Made by a program: the position numbers and the translations under genes. Shown here in pieces: positions 23,142 through 35,500 of a DNA stretch of 64,000 bases (position 1 is the stretch's first letter; each line of letters starts with the position of its first letter). The notes under the pieces were generated by a model. That model saw only the letters and a list, made by a program, of their open reading frames with translations, did not search any database and was not told the origin of the DNA. This DNA comes from Diogma glabrata. Lineage: Eukaryota > Arthropoda > Insecta > Diptera > Cylindrotomidae. The stretch is from assembly GCA_963693315.1 (NCBI GenBank), contig OY856186.1, positions 232,398,392-232,462,391 of the forward strand, given 5' to 3'.

Positions 23142-23159
23142 ATTAGTAATCTATTATTA

Positions 23160-23329
23160 ATGGTTTTATTAAGTGAATTAAACGTTCCCGAGTTGAAGAA
23201 GAAACTAGAACAACGAGGTTCGTCAACAACCGACAACAAAAGTGAATTGATGCTACGGCTTCGAGAAGGTATGGAATCTAGTGAATTAGTTGTAGAGAGT
23301 TACCAGTTTTTTTATAGTTCGGGTTAATC
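23160..23329 (+). pseudogene. Gypsy-like gag N-terminus with SAP-type motif
   Basis: An ATG frame of 56 codons, starting 36 bases after the LTR. LLSELNVPELKKKLEQRGS followed by KSELMLRLREGM is a SAP-type helix-extended-loop-helix, a DNA/RNA-binding module found at the N-terminus of some insect Ty3/gypsy gag proteins. It is cut short by a TAA at 23,327. The rest of gag appears to continue, heavily decayed, from about 24,340, after an intervening stretch with LINE scraps. Confidence 0.65.
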
Positions 23330-23705
23330 ACTTAAGGTTCGAGTTAATCACCCCTTATGCTTTATGCACATGTTAACGATAGGAGAGGAAAGATAAAAGG
23401 TTGGTAGTTAAATTTAAGGACTTGTGATAGGACTGGAGCGATAGTATTAATGTATTGCAGATTTAAAAACTTGGGGATTGTATGAAGCAGGGAAAACATA
23501 TTTTGGGAAAAGCGGAACGTGAAAGGAAAGAGTTATTATAGCTAGATGTTCTCACAAATGACATCTCCAAGGTATTCTTATATGAATGGGGAGATTGTTT
23601 TGTGGCTTGGACAGATCTACGTAATACAGGTATTAAGTTATTTATTTCCTTTATTTAGAGCATTTACCGAGTAATATCTGTAAAACAGTGTAAGAGCTTC
23701 GACCC

Positions 23706-23951
23706 TCATCTATGAAGCAGCGAATCCATACCCGATGTTATCATTGGATCATAAATCAGCTTCAATGCGCGTCTACGAACTCTGTCGACAAAATCTAAAG
23801 AGGTTTCTGGTGCTGCAGCCCATAAATGGGAGTTGCATTCGAGGATTAGTCGTATATATGCTTTATAAATAGTAATTAGTTGTAGTTTCCAATGGATAGA
23901 AAAAGCTTTTACAGCGACGTAGGGCGCCAAGTCGTTAGATAATATGATCAT
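23706..23951 (-). pseudogene. LINE reverse-transcriptase C-terminal fragment
   Basis: An 81-codon frame with YKAYIRLILECNSHLWA and DRVRRRALKLI, then SGMDSLLHR. It aligns in order with the equivalent region of the inner LINE ORF2 (YKSFIRPCMEYCSHIW, VQRRAIKLIG, GLDSLQHRR), so it derives from a related I/Jockey-group element. Truncated at both ends. Confidence 0.75.
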
Positions 23952-24029
23952 GCCATTTCGATTTATGATTGATATTAATGCCCAATTATGATATTAATAC
24001 CCATTTGAGTGTAGGTGAGTTTAATAATG

Positions 24030-24151
24030 GTTGCCTGGAAAACGTTGGGTTGGCGCTATATAGTGACAAAACGCACGACCTAGTCTTCATAGAACTAAAT
24101 GTCAAAAGATTCCGTCCACCCCAGTTCAAAATTAATTACAGATATATTTAA
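24030..24151 (+). pseudogene. Possible LINE endonuclease C-terminal scrap
   Basis: The frame ends HDLVFIELNVKRFRPPQFKI and NYRYI. This resembles the end of LINE AP endonucleases (S-D-H-x-x-V, then RxxP and YR). Short and in head-to-head orientation with the neighbouring LINE scrap; moderate support only. Confidence 0.4.
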
Positions 24152-24339
24152 CTAAAGTTTGGAGTAATTGCGACAAATAGTGACAAAGGTTTTGTTGCGA
24201 AAACAACAACTACATTACAATCTGGAAACTGCAATTTTACGCAGTTAATGCCAATGATGCAACAAATAAATTTGTGTATGAATCAAAAAATTTATGTATG
24301 AATGTTGTAAATGCTAATATGAATCAGTAATTAAATACA

Positions 24340-25520
24340 AATATGGCTGAAAATAAGGAAGAGATAAGCCCTGCCTTAACATCAGTCAACAAGTAGCTGC
24401 TAGCCAAAAACCAGTAGAAGAAATAAGCCCATACATTAATCAACAGATAACTGCTACTAAAAAAGAAATCATTAACATACATTAACACTTGGATTAGAAA
24501 CTTCTACGAATATCAACGGCGTTCGATGAAACAGTCGAACAAATTCAAGGCAAAATCCAAGGACTATAGAGCAGAAAGTACTCGATGAAAACAAGAAGGT
24601 ACTTTCCAAAGCAGATGGTTTCGAGAAACGATTGCACAATGAAGAAACGGTTAAAGTGACTTCATAGGTGGTACAACAAATAGCAAATATTTAATTAAAG
24701 CCACCATTGTATGACGGTACCACAACTTTCGGAATCTTCAAGTTCCAGTTCGAGACCGCAGCAGACCAAAATGTTTTGAACGCTGAAAATCGTCTTGATG
24801 CATTGATAGTTGCTTAATGAGTAATCAGCTGAACCACTACAGGCGGTGCCGGAAAATAACCAAAAAAGCTATGCTGAAGTGATGAATAAATTTGAACATA
24901 AATACAGTAGCCAGTCATAAGGATTGAATTAAATATGGGAGTCATACAGGATTGATAAAAGGGAGTCATACAGGATTGAATTCGTTTGCAACGAAACGGA
25001 GAATCTCTACAGGACTATTCCTTGGCAGTAGAACGACTTGTTCATTTAGCGCACTTGAATACTCCACCTAATTTTATGTAGAAGAAGAAGATCGAGGCCT
25101 TCAATGACGGTATTCAAGATCCGGAAACCAGGATAAAAGTAATGACTACACTTAAGGCGATTTTCCAAGAAACAGCCGCATACGCCGTGAAATATAAAAT
25201 GGTACAGAAGCTCTGTATGCCATCTATTGGATGCAGAAAAAGGGATGTAGAGGGGAACATCAGAGGAGAAGTATTGGCACATAGAGGTGGAAGTGACATC
25301 AGATACTGTGATGAAGGAGATCATATGGCATGAGAGTGCAGAGAAAAGAAAGAAGCAGAAAGATCGTCATCTTCTGTGAAGAGTAGAGGAGCCGAAGAAA
25401 ATGTGCAAGCTGGGTTCAGGAGCAGCAGAAGGAAACTCGTGTGTTGAATATGTAGGAAATTGGGACATATCTCACAGGACTGCTAGAACAGGAAGCATGA
25501 CAGATTTTCGTCTCCAATAT
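24340..25520 (+). pseudogene. Decayed Ty3/gypsy-like gag with zinc knuckles
   Basis: Many stops, but gag segments occur in order: LKPPLYDGTTTFGIFKFQFE (capsid start, near 24,698), a segment with ESLQDYSLAVERLVHLAHL (about 25,003-25,060), then KIEAFNDGIQDPETRIKVM and KAIFQETAAYAV. Two CCHC zinc knuckles follow near 25,300 and 25,450: the first (YCDEGDHMA-x-EC) has lost its first Cys, and the second reads C-x2-CRKLGHISQDC with stop codons at positions usually occupied by Trp. Gag packages element RNA. No protease, RT or integrase was recognised downstream, so the copy is truncated. It fits with the LTR and SAP-type N-terminus upstream. Confidence 0.75.
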
Positions 25521-25639
25521 TTAACGTAAGCTCGTTGAAGGTAAAACTGTATTGCCAAGAAGTGAGGAGAGTGTTACATCCCGAACACACACCTTTTAGA
25601 TTCTTCTTATGTTTTCCGTTTCAATGTTGCACCTTTCTT

Positions 25640-26120
25640 GTGTGTTCGAAATTTCATTTTTCGAATTTAACAGACGAAATGAAGTCAAATATGGAAATGT
25701 GTGATTACCAAAAATTAAACAAAGATTTGTAGAATTCAATTGCTTCATTTTTAACTTCACTATTTTCTAAAAGAAATATAGAAAATATGGATGGTTCTAC
25801 TAATCGGAAAAACATTTAGTATTTATGCAGGTAGCTTAGAAATACAATTAATTGAATTACAAAGCGACATTGACTGGAAATCAAAATAAATTTGGTATAT
25901 GGAAGAATGTTTTCATTGAAAAAAATATCCACTTTTAAAAGATGTCTACCTTAGAATGCATTCATGTTTTGAGTCAACATTTCCATGTGAATTCTCTCAA
26001 ATGAATTATGCAAAATCTAAATACCGTCCACGTATGACTGAAAATCATCTTGATGATTGCTTGCGTTTAGCTGTAAGTGATTATGAACCTGTTACCCGAA
26101 TACTCAAAAATAGCTGATGA
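25640..26120 (+). pseudogene. hAT-type transposase C-terminal (dimerisation) fragment
   Basis: Broken frames contain LQSDIDWKSK, YPLLKDVYLRMHSCFESTFP, CEFSQMNYAKSKYRPRMTE and NHLDDCLRLAVSDYEP, in the order of the hAT C-terminal dimerisation region (typically LQSD, FW, P-L, ESTF-CE-FS-MN-IKxKxRxRLT-EHL). Several indels and stops are present. The catalytic core is absent here. Confidence 0.7.
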
Positions 26121-26162
26121 TATTCAATGTCAATCATCTCATTAAATAGAGAAATGTTTTTT

Positions 26163-27812
26163 AGGGTTCCGTACTTTGAAAAAGTAAAACCGGTACCCTA
26201 TTGGTGAAACTTCGGTGTCCGTCCGAATTTCTACATAATCGATTTACTCACAAACTATAAGTGCTATCAACTTGAAATTTTCTATAGTTATTAAATGTGT
26301 TGTCTCACACCTGATGATAACCAAAAAATTTGAAATATTTGTTTTTATCTATATTTTATGGACATGGATAAGGAGATAGTAAAACAAAAGTTTTTTTTAA
26401 GGAATCGAGTTTTGTCTAGAAAAATCGCTAAAAATGGAAGCATTTCAAAAAAAAATTTTCATTGAATTTTCGACTGCTTAGTTTTTGAGTTATTACCGAA
26501 ATCGAGTGGTTTTTTAATATGTAGGCGAATAAAAAATTTATTTTTGATCATGGCATGTAGTGCAAAAGAGTTTTTTTGTAATTTTCGAAAGCACTGTTTT
26601 CGATTTATTTTCAAAAATGTAAAAATTATTTTTGTCTCCCCCCTTAACTTCGAACATTACAAAAGAAAAAATTTAAAAAATTCTTGGCTGTGGGGATTTT
26701 GCTAAATCGAAACCAAAACTTTTTTTTAGTATTAGCTCCGAAAAATGATTACTTTTAGAACTGTTTAGAGTCCGCAAAATTGTATTTTAGCGGCCTAGTA
26801 CTTAAAGTCGTTATGACAACACTTTAGCGGATTCAAAATTTGTTTTCATTTTATATTATAATTATTTTCAAATTATAATCACAATTGCTTTGAAAAGTTT
26901 TGATCAAAACTCAAATTTTTAGGTACGCAAGAATACAAATTAAGCAATAAATTAGAAAAAAAATCCTAAGAGCTAATACTAAAAAACGTTGTATGCAACA
27001 CGTACGCAAATGGCTTTAGCAGACTCATCTTCATATTACAGACTCGGCTAGCGCCTCGTCCGGAAACATTACGATTCGTCTGCTAAAACCATATTTTGCG
27101 TACTTGTTACATAAACTACTATTTTTGGTTGTTATAATTTCAAATGTTCATTAAAGAGGGGTTTAAAGTAGAAATTTGGAAAAAAAATTATTTTTGATCA
27201 TGGCATGTGGGGTGTCATATGAAAGGTGATTTTTTGTGTAGTTCAAAAGAGTTTTTTTTGTAATTTTCGAAAGCACAGTTTTCGATTTATTTTCAAAAAT
27301 GTAAAAATTATTTTTGTCCCCCTTCCCCTTAACTTCGAACATTAGCAAAGAAAAAATTAAAAAAAAATTCATGGGTGTAGGGATTTTGCTAAATCGAAGC
27401 CAAAACTTTTTTTTTGTTGTTATACTTTCAAATGTTCATTAGAGGGGGTTTAAATTAGAAATTTTGAAAAAAAATTAATTTTGATCATGGCATGTGGGGT
27501 CATATGAAAGGTGATTTTTTTTGTAGTGCAAAAGAGTTTTTTTGTAATTTTTGAAAGCACAGTTTTCTCTTATTTTCAAAAATGTAAAATTATTTTTTGT
27601 CCCCCACCCCTTATCTACGAACATTATAAAAGAAAAAATTTAAAAAATTCATGGGTGAAGGGTTTTTGCTAAATCGATACTAAAATTTTTTTTACTAGTT
27701 ATAATTTCAAATAAACGTGAAACTATACTAACAAAAACTGTTTTTTCTCAAATATTATATACACGGAACCCTCAACGAGCGAATTATATTCGCACTTGCC
27801 TGACTTTTTCAA
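26163..27812 (+). mobile_element. GGGTTCCGTA-type non-coding insect repeat
   Basis: Begins AGGGTTCCGTAC at 26,163 with GTGTCCGTCCG soon after, and ends near ACGGAACCCT (27,773) followed by a hairpin GCGAATTATATTCGC and ACTTGCCTGACTTTTT. This terminal arrangement is very common in insect genomes. The interior holds three diverged copies of a block of about 300 bases (around 26,520, 27,170 and 27,470), with TTTGTAATTTTCGAAAGCAC and TTTTTGTCCCCC landmarks. No ORF. It is probably a non-autonomous element; the mechanism is not settled by this sequence. Confidence 0.65.
26994..27112. repeat. Hairpin with CTCGGCTAGCGCCTCG core, copy 1
   Basis: Arms of about 31 bases (TACGCAAATGGCTTTAGCAG; partner CTGCTAAAACCATATTTTG) enclose a loop carrying CTCGGCTAGCGCCTCG at about 27,044. 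The same core appears, in different surrounding sequence, at about 28,657 (reverse), 29,701 (interrupted by 4 bases) and 39,894. Confidence 0.7.
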
Positions 27813-28592
27813 TGAAAATCAATTTTTTTATTTTTTAATTACTACATTTTACTAGCACGCCAATTATTCTCATTTGGTCGATCGCCATTCGTTTTGGGGA
27901 AAAAGTAGCGGTCAATAGGTTGATAGTACAGAATCTTACTCGTACAAAAAATCATGTAAGCAATTCAGGCATAAAGTATCTTTTTTGCTTTCGAGTGATA
28001 TAGATTCACTCTCAAGCGGAAAAGACATACTTTATGCCCTTAATACATAAATAGCTATTACGTTGGTTGGTGTATACGGCTCTAAAAGAGTTTTCCACTA
28101 TATTATTTTCATAATAAAAAATTTGTCATAAAAATTTTCAGTGTTCAACAATAAACGGATTAATAAAAATATCTATTATTTATCCATAGGAATGTAAATT
28201 CATGCCTCTGTTTTTGTTATATTTAATTAAATCACGTATTTCATTAATCTGTAGATTACGTATATATGTATGTTCGTTGAATAATAGAAATAATTTGTAG
28301 GAAAAAGAACTTATTGTTTATTTATATAATATGTAGGTTGTGATTCAGAAAATTAAAAATATGTTTTGCTGCTCCAAGCTTCAAATTTATTAACATATTA
28401 TATAATACTGACAAAAAAACAAATTGAAATCTTTTATCTACAAACATTTCCATTGCTAAAATAAATTTCTGATACCTATTAAGAAAAGTGTTATAAAGTT
28501 GAATAAAAAGTTTCAATTTTAACTCAACATAAAATATTATATTCATTCGTTATAAATTACTGCAACAAGTTTTTTATTTAATTCACGAATAA
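27813..28592. other. AT-rich stretch, nothing recognised
   Basis: No ORF with recognisable similarity. A 74-codon minus-strand frame at 28,322-28,546 lacks motifs. A short repeat of AAAGTATCTTTTTTGCTTTCG and its inverse near 27,975-28,035 forms a weak hairpin. Confidence 0.45.
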
Positions 28593-29783
28593 AATAGTAC
28601 ATTATGATGCTAGGACATAAAGCTAAAGATTTTGGACGGATGTGGAGTTTGCAAATCGAGGCGCTAGCCGAGATTTGCAACCACATTAAGTCCAAAATAG
28701 CTTACGTCCGTGCATCATATACTATTTTTTATTCGCCGCAAGCAAAATATTTTAAGAAAATTGGTTTATTCTAAATTAAAATTATAAATTTTCATAAATT
28801 TTAAAATAAAAATATGTGGAACAAGTAACCTTTGAAAAAATATTTATTATTTTTTCCAAATTATTGTGTAGCTATGACAACAAATGATAACAACTATTTT
28901 AATTGGATAACGAAATTTTGAATATAAGGGTTGCTTTGATAAAAATTTTTATTTTTCATAGAATTTAAACAAATACAAATGCTTTTTACTTTTTTGGACG
29001 TAGCTATGACAACAAAATAAATAGTTGAAAAGTGATACTTTAAAGCCGCAAATCACAGTAATAAAGTAACACTTTAATATGCAGGCGAATAAAAAAGTAA
29101 TTAATTTTTTTAATTTTATTTTTAATTCAATTTTAAGAAAGTTGTATTTTATAATTTACTCTATCTGTTATATGTTATAACATAAAAAAGGAAATTTTAA
29201 TTTATTTCTCTTTCTATTCGACTAATCAAGACGTTTCTTTCTGGAACTCTCTTTTTACTCTTATTTCATAAAAACACATTTTTTATTCGCCTACATATTA
29301 AAGTGTTACTTTATTACTGTGATTTGCGGCTTTAAAGTATCACTTTTCAACTATTTATTTTGTTGTCATAGCTACGTCCAAAAAAGTAAAAAGCATTATT
29401 TGTTTAAATTCTATGAAAAATAAAATTTTTTATCAAAGCAACCCTCAAATTCAAAATTTCTTTATCCAGTTAAAATAGTTGTTATCATTTGTTGTCATAG
29501 CTACACAATAATTTGGAAAAAATAATAAATATTTTGTCAAAGGTTACTTGTTCCACATATTTTTATTTTAAAATTTATGAAAATTTATAATTTTAATTTA
29601 GAATAAACAACTTTTCTTAAAATATTTTGCTTGCGGCGAATAAAAAATAGTATATGATGCACGGACGTAAGCTATTTTGGACTTAATGTGGGTGCAAATC
29701 TCGGCTAGGTAGCGCCTCGATTTGCAAACTCCACATCCGTCCAAAATCTTTAGCTTTACGTCCTAGCATCATAATGTACTATT
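28593..29783. mobile_element. Foldback element with ~505-bp inverted repeats
   Basis: Left arm 28,593-29,097 and right arm 29,279-29,783 are near-exact inverted copies, separated by a spacer of about 181 bases. Outer ends are AATAGTAC and GTACTATT. Each arm carries a nested imperfect hairpin of about 115 bases near its outer end, with the GAGGCGCTAGCCGAG core at its tip; in the right arm the core has a 4-base interruption. Arms also share GTAGCTATGACAACAAA twice each. No coding capacity. A diverged part of one arm recurs at 39,690-39,985, showing that this is a dispersed family. Confidence 0.85.
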
Positions 29784-30029
29784 ATAGCTAAAATGACATT
29801 ACAATAATGAAGCTGGGTTTTAATAATGCGAACTGTGACCTGTGAAAGTTTTATTAACCAATCAGAGAAGAGATTTTTATATTCTAGTTCACCACAAAAT
29901 TCTTATTTTTATATGTGTTATTATGGTTTTCCATATTATTCACTGTTTGTGTGCTTTTGTCACTTTTGAATTAAAATGCAATATTTAAAATATGGAGGGG
30001 CGGAAATCTCACAGCTCTGAGATATCAAG

Positions 30030-31739
30030 ACTTCGGTCTGAGTAAAGGATTTTGATATAGTTTTCGGCAAAAAACTTTCACGAGGACATGGTTTTTAGTT
30101 TTGGGCAGCGATGTATATCAAACATAACTCTTTGTTAAAGTACAAGTATTTTTTATATCTGTTTAAAAATTTATTACAAAACTAACACGAAACATCAATA
30201 CGTTGCCGGAAAATTATAATCAAAATTCCAAAAATATTGTTAAATTAAATAAAATCAAACTTTTTCAAAATTACAAAAATATTCTAAAAATTAGAATGAA
30301 ATCAAATATTTAAACTTTTTCTAAATTCCGATAATATGCCAAAAATTCTTAAAAATTCGAACTTTTTCCAAAATTCTAAAAATATTGCAAAAATTATTAC
30401 AAAATCAAAAATTAAAACCTTTTTCAAAATTCCAAAAATTATAATAATATCAAAAATTAAAAATTTTTCAAAATTCTAAAAATATTCCAAAAATTCTTAC
30501 AAAATCAAAAATAAAACTTTTTCCAAAATTCTAAAAATATTGCAAAAATTATTACAAAATCAAAAATGCAAACCTTTTCAAAATTCCAAAAATATTTCAA
30601 AAACTATAACAAATTCAAAAATTTCCACGTTCAATTTTATTTTCAATTACATTTACGTCATAAAAACAGCTACATTTTTTTTCCAAAAAATTGGCTAAAA
30701 AATAAATGATTTGACATTTTTTGACACACTTGACAACATTTTTTGACAAACTTATAATGCCATAATTCTCAATAATAATAATAAAATTTCATTCCGAGCA
30801 AACAATTTTATTTTTTCCAAAAAATTGGGTAAAAAATAAATAAAAATCTCTCTTTTGACACACTTGACAACATTTTTTTTGACAAACTTATAATGCCATA
30901 ATTTTCAATAAAAATAATAAAATTTCAATTCAAACAAACAATTTTATTTTTTTTCCAAAAAGTTGGGTAAAAAAATAAATAAAAATCTTTCTTTTGACAC
31001 ACTTGACAACATTTTTTGACAAACTTATAATACCATAATTCTCAATAATAATAATAAAACCGAAGTAGTTTCATTTCAAACAAACAATTTTTTTCCAAAA
31101 AATTGGGTAAAAAAATAAATAAAAATCTTTCTTTTGACACACTTGACAACATTTTTTTGACAAACTTATAATGCCATAATTCTCAATAATGATAATAAAA
31201 TTTCATTTCCAACAAACAATTAATTTTATTTTTTTCCCAAAAAATTATGTAAAAAAAAAATAAAAATTTTTCTTTTGACACACTTGACAATATTTTTTTG
31301 ACAAACTTATAATGCAATAATCTAGTTTTTGATCTCACATACCAATCCCGACCATCAAGATTCCCCCAAATTTAATGTTCCTACTCGTAATCACTTAAAA
31401 TGAACGTTTTTTAAGCCAAAAATATGAAAATTTGCTATTTTTGACACACATGATGATTTTTTTGATACACTTCCGGTACAGTTATCGAACACAGCGTCCT
31501 TTCGGACCTGCATCTTGTGAATACCTATTTTTAGAAAAAAAAAATTTTGAAATCCCTCAAGCCGTTTTCCCTGCAGTGTAGGTAATGACGGCGGCCGGCC
31601 GACAGACAGACATACATATTTTTTTTTGGCTTTTTTAGAATCAGGAGGTCCTAAAACGTCGAGAAATGTCAAAAAAAGTGGGGGTAAAAATTTCACTTTG
31701 AGCTCATGAATGTAATACTTAGGTCTTTCAGACCGAAGT
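30030..31739. mobile_element. Non-coding repeat family C, copy 2 with TIRs
   Basis: ACTTCGGTCTGA at 30,030 faces TCAGACCGAAGT at 31,728-31,739. The block order matches copy 1 at 13,190-14,475. Between about 30,680 and 31,300 a unit of roughly 115-125 bases is repeated about five times, with AATTGGGTAAAAAAATAAAT, CACACTTGACAACA and TTGACAAACTTATAATGCC. The right end has the G/C-rich GACGGCGGCCGGCCGACAG run. Non-coding; a non-autonomous DNA transposon is the simplest reading. Confidence 0.7.
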
Positions 31740-33010
31740 AAAATATACTTTTTACTGTTTATTTTTAAATTTATTTATCTTATATATATAAAAATCACGT
31801 GTCACGATGTTTGTCCGCGATAGACTCCGCAACAACGTAACCAATCTTAATGAAATTTTGTACAATGTGTGTATGATGGTCCAGCTTGAGAGATAGGATA
31901 GTTATTATCTTGATTAAATGCCTAAATTTTGTTTAATTACAAATTAAATGTTAAATATGGATGGTTCATATGCCAACTTTCAGATGGCAGCGTAAATCAA
32001 TTTATTCAATTGATAGTAAACTTCAACATCTGGATAAGGCCATTATTAGACTATCAAATATGTTTTAGTAAAGAAAGATTTGTTTTATTTGATAATAAAC
32101 GAAAAGCATATTATGCTTAGTCAGATACGTTACCAAAGATTATTGATAATTTTGTGTAAGTTATATATTAATTATAGAAGTGTTAGAAAATATCGAAACC
32201 TGTAAAAAAATTATTGTATTGGTTTTTATAAAGATTGAATAAAAATAAGAGTAAAAATTAAAGAAAACAATAATTTAAATTTATTTTTTAAATTTTTCAT
32301 TGATCTTCAATACTAATTTACAAAAATCAATCAATCTTTACTACATTGAATAAATCTAAGGAAGAGTAACTAGACATCTTGAGTGAAGCTTCTAATTTTT
32401 AGTATTGGTGAAGTTTGATAGTGTTTGCATTCTAGCTGGGTGGTACTGTTAACAATTTGCATATTCATATTTTCAAAACAAATAAAAGAAATAATAAATG
32501 TTACATATAAATTTAAAAGCCTTATAAAATTACATTTATGTAGGGTAATAAAATATAAAATTAAACTAAAAAACAACAGCTTTTGTAAGCAAATACTTTA
32601 TGTTTTTGTTAAAAAATCATTCTAAGCCCTTTTTATGCGTAGTATTAGTAAAAATATTCTAATCATAGATATGAAATTCGATGATCAAATTTCAGTGTAT
32701 TTAAGATTATTTGTACATATTTTAATGCAACTTCAATTTTATGAACAAACTACTGCACAAATACTAATAACTGTTTTGTAAAACATTAATTTAAACTTTA
32801 ATTTTTATAAATTTTGTTTAATTTGAATATCTTAAAGTAGAATTTCGGATAAAAGCTATCATTTTATTTTAAAATACAAAACGAAATATGTCAAATGTCA
32901 TGGATGAAGAACGCAGAGACATACAAATTACATACTTCAAAATATATTCGTGTAGCCACACGTAATTATTCTTCCTTATATATTTATTCAATGCTTTAAA
33001 CTCTCCAATT

Positions 33011-33510
33011 TCATGTCAAATTTTTTTTATTGACCAATATATTTGATAGTGTGATATACGCCTCATAAATTTGGGTTAGCCAATAGATGGTGCCGTATTT
33101 GTATTTAAAACGTTTTTTTAATGTCAAAGTTTGAAAAATCACTAAGCTTGCTTTGTCCAATTGTCGTGTGTGGTTAGTAAATAAATTAAATAAATTTGAA
33201 TTTATGTTGCCTTTGTCGATATTAATGTCGTTTATGTTCTTATGAATGTAAAGGGATTCAAAAGCATCCAATTTATTGCCGTCGTGCACCTCTTCTTTAA
33301 CCTCATACTATCTATTGAAAAATTTAAATAATCATTTTATTTTCCAAAACATGTTTTGCTATAGGGTTTTATTTGGTTGGTCTGTTGTGTATGTATACAG
33401 AATTTGCCTTAAAGCGTTTCTTCAAAACCCTACGCGTCTGCCCGTTTTAATATTTTTAGAGTAATCACCACAAGATAGTTCATAAACAACGAATTTACAA
33501 TCGATTAAAT
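33011..33510 (-). pseudogene. Penelope-like element C-terminal fragment (within Helitron)
   Basis: Minus-strand segments FVVYELSCGDYSKNI then TGRRVGF correspond to the GIY-YIG endonuclease start, but the YIGQ portion is damaged. Further on, VHDGNKLDAFESLYIHKN, the characteristic Penelope C-terminus, lies in the frame ending at 33,011. Frameshifts and stops separate them. GIY-YIG endonuclease cuts target DNA during Penelope insertion. The RT part is missing. Confidence 0.7.
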
Positions 33511-33734
33511 CGATTTAAAGCTCAAAATTATGAAATAGGAGCCGCACGAATACTATACAGAGAAGCATAAAATCGAACATGGATGGCAATCATGATGAAC
33601 AAAGTAATTAAAAATGGTGGGACTTAGCTGGCAACACGTATGCAATAGTATTTTTCAAACGGTAACAATTCATTAATGAATTCATTAACGAATTAATTAG
33701 ATACTTCCGCAGGAAGATTTGTAAAATTAAAATT

Positions 33735-34525
33735 TTTGATCTATGGGTGTGACAACCCCACGTACTTAGGTCCCTGCTATTTGCATATGAGTTAGCTTGA
33801 GATATCGTATACCACTGGCAATGTCAGTGAGATATCACTAGCCAAAGTGATATCTTAGGGGTTTCGGCGGATGAACTTTTTTCAATCAACGATAGCACCC
33901 TTAGTCTTAGTTATAGTATTAATTTTCTTTGATGATGATGATGACACGCTGTTGTTTTTTTTTAAATAAAATGTGTTGGGTTGTACGAATTACAATGTGT
34001 GCAACAACAAAAAATAACAACCTTTGAAGAATAAGGTCCCACAACAACATGCTTTCTAAGGTGTTGATGGACGCAAATTTGTTATTTTTTTTACATTTTT
34101 TTAAAGAATGAACTTTTTCGCTTGCTCGAAGAATTGAGCTTCCATGTAATTATTATATATGCCGGGTTTAATCCTTGAGCAAAACCATGTCTTTCATGAT
34201 CTTAGTATATGCTTCTAGCACTATAAGGATAATTGGTAACCCAATTTAGCTTTGTTCTTACAAATTTGACAAAAAAAAGTATTTTATTTTTATTTCCTCC
34301 ATTTTATCATGAAATATTGCCCTATGTCGTTTATTATTATGTGAAAGAATTTATTATTTAGTTTTCCATTCTTTAAAAAGAATATAAAAAACCAAAAGAT
34401 AAGAAACTTGCGTTCATCATATTAAAAAATAAGATGTTGTGGAACCTAGGTCTTAAAGGGTTTTATGTGTTGTTGTGACACATACTGTTATTCCGACTAC
34501 ACAACACATTTTATTAAAAAAATAT
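33735..34525 (-). mobile_element. TIR repeat family A, copy 2 with internal inverted end
   Basis: The outer parts match the reverse complement of 47,965-48,612, including GGGTGTGACAACCCC, two GATATC palindromes, and the end with ACAACACATTTTATTAAA. A segment of about 180 bases (33,953-34,110) is an inverted copy of the end at 34,400-34,520, so this copy can fold on itself. It may be a self-insertion or a rearranged end. Non-coding. Confidence 0.6.
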
Positions 34526-34576
34526 GTCAAATATTTTGAAATAGCACAAATTTTTTAAAATTTTCGGTAAAAAAGA

Positions 34577-34925
34577 TGACGAACAATGTCATTGAAGCTA
34601 CAATTTTGAATGGAAAATTCAAAGGGGAAGATGTACTGTTCCCACGCATTTCAATGATCCCAACAGATATGGAATTTTAATTCAAACGTTTAGTTTCAGT
34701 GCGACTCGCTTTTGCAATCACCATCAACAAAGCACAAGGACAATTGCTGTAAGGATGTGGACTAGGTAGATTTGGAGAATCCGTACTTCTAACATCTGAA
34801 CAACTGTATGTGGCCATCTAACGTCGGAATACCTTCTGATTTATTCGTGTACGCATCTAGAGGGCAAAACACAAAATATAATTTTGTGCCCACAAGCACA
34901 CGAATAAAGAAATAGAATTGAAACG
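34577..34925 (+). pseudogene. Helitron helicase (Pif1-type) C-terminal remnant
   Basis: One main frame reads NNVIEATILNGKFKGEDVLF, then PRISMIPTDM, VRLAFAITINKAQGQ and SEQLYVAI, interrupted by stops. The ITINKAQGQ segment and the G-x-x-x-F after it are the conserved C-terminal helicase motifs of Helitron RepHel proteins. The protein would unwind DNA during rolling-circle-like transposition. Only about the last 110 codons remain; the Rep nuclease and helicase N-terminus are missing. Confidence 0.8.
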
Positions 34926-35429
34926 ACATTTTGAAATTTTTTCCTTATTAAAATAAATAATTGTTGCAATAAAAATGATACAATGTAAATTGAATATTAG
35001 GTACGTTTAGTGTAACTGAAGCAACTGTGAAAACAACAACAATTGTATTACATTTTTCGTTGTTTCAAATGCTTCAGTCAAATCGAACACGACTGTTATC
35101 AAACGAGTTTTCTTGAATTTCCTTTCTTATGAGATACCGACAATATGCGACGGGTATAATGTTAAATAAATAAAAGTTTTACACTATTTGGTGTAAAATA
35201 AATAAAGTTTTGAGAGATTTTTAGAGTGATTAAGCTTAAAGTAATTATTTTAATTCACATGAATTTTGCAATTTTAAAGCATTTTTTATTTTCTCTCAGA
35301 AAAACTTCTTTAAAACAGTTTTTGTGTGTTTCGTGTTGGGAACGAATACAATTTACAATTGTATAATCACAGATGGAGAATTCAATTTAAATAAAAATTT
35401 GAGATAATGTTTCATTGTTGTTTCATCCA

Positions 35430-35500
35430 CTGTGGCTGAGTCTGTAAGATGGCTTTGAACTATGATGTCTCTGATCAGTGTGAGTTCAATCCCGACAATA
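35430..35500 (+). other. tRNA-like block near Helitron 3' end
   Basis: TGTGGCTGAGTCTGTAAGAT resembles an A box and GAGTTCAATCCCGAC resembles a B box, about 45 bases apart. Similar tRNA-like segments occur near Helitron 3' ends and in SINEs. It does not fold as a proper tRNA by eye. Confidence 0.4.

Noticed and set aside
23100..25530. A complete gypsy element
   Set aside because: Only LTR, primer site and decayed gag are visible; no protease, RT or integrase segment was found before unrelated hAT sequence begins.
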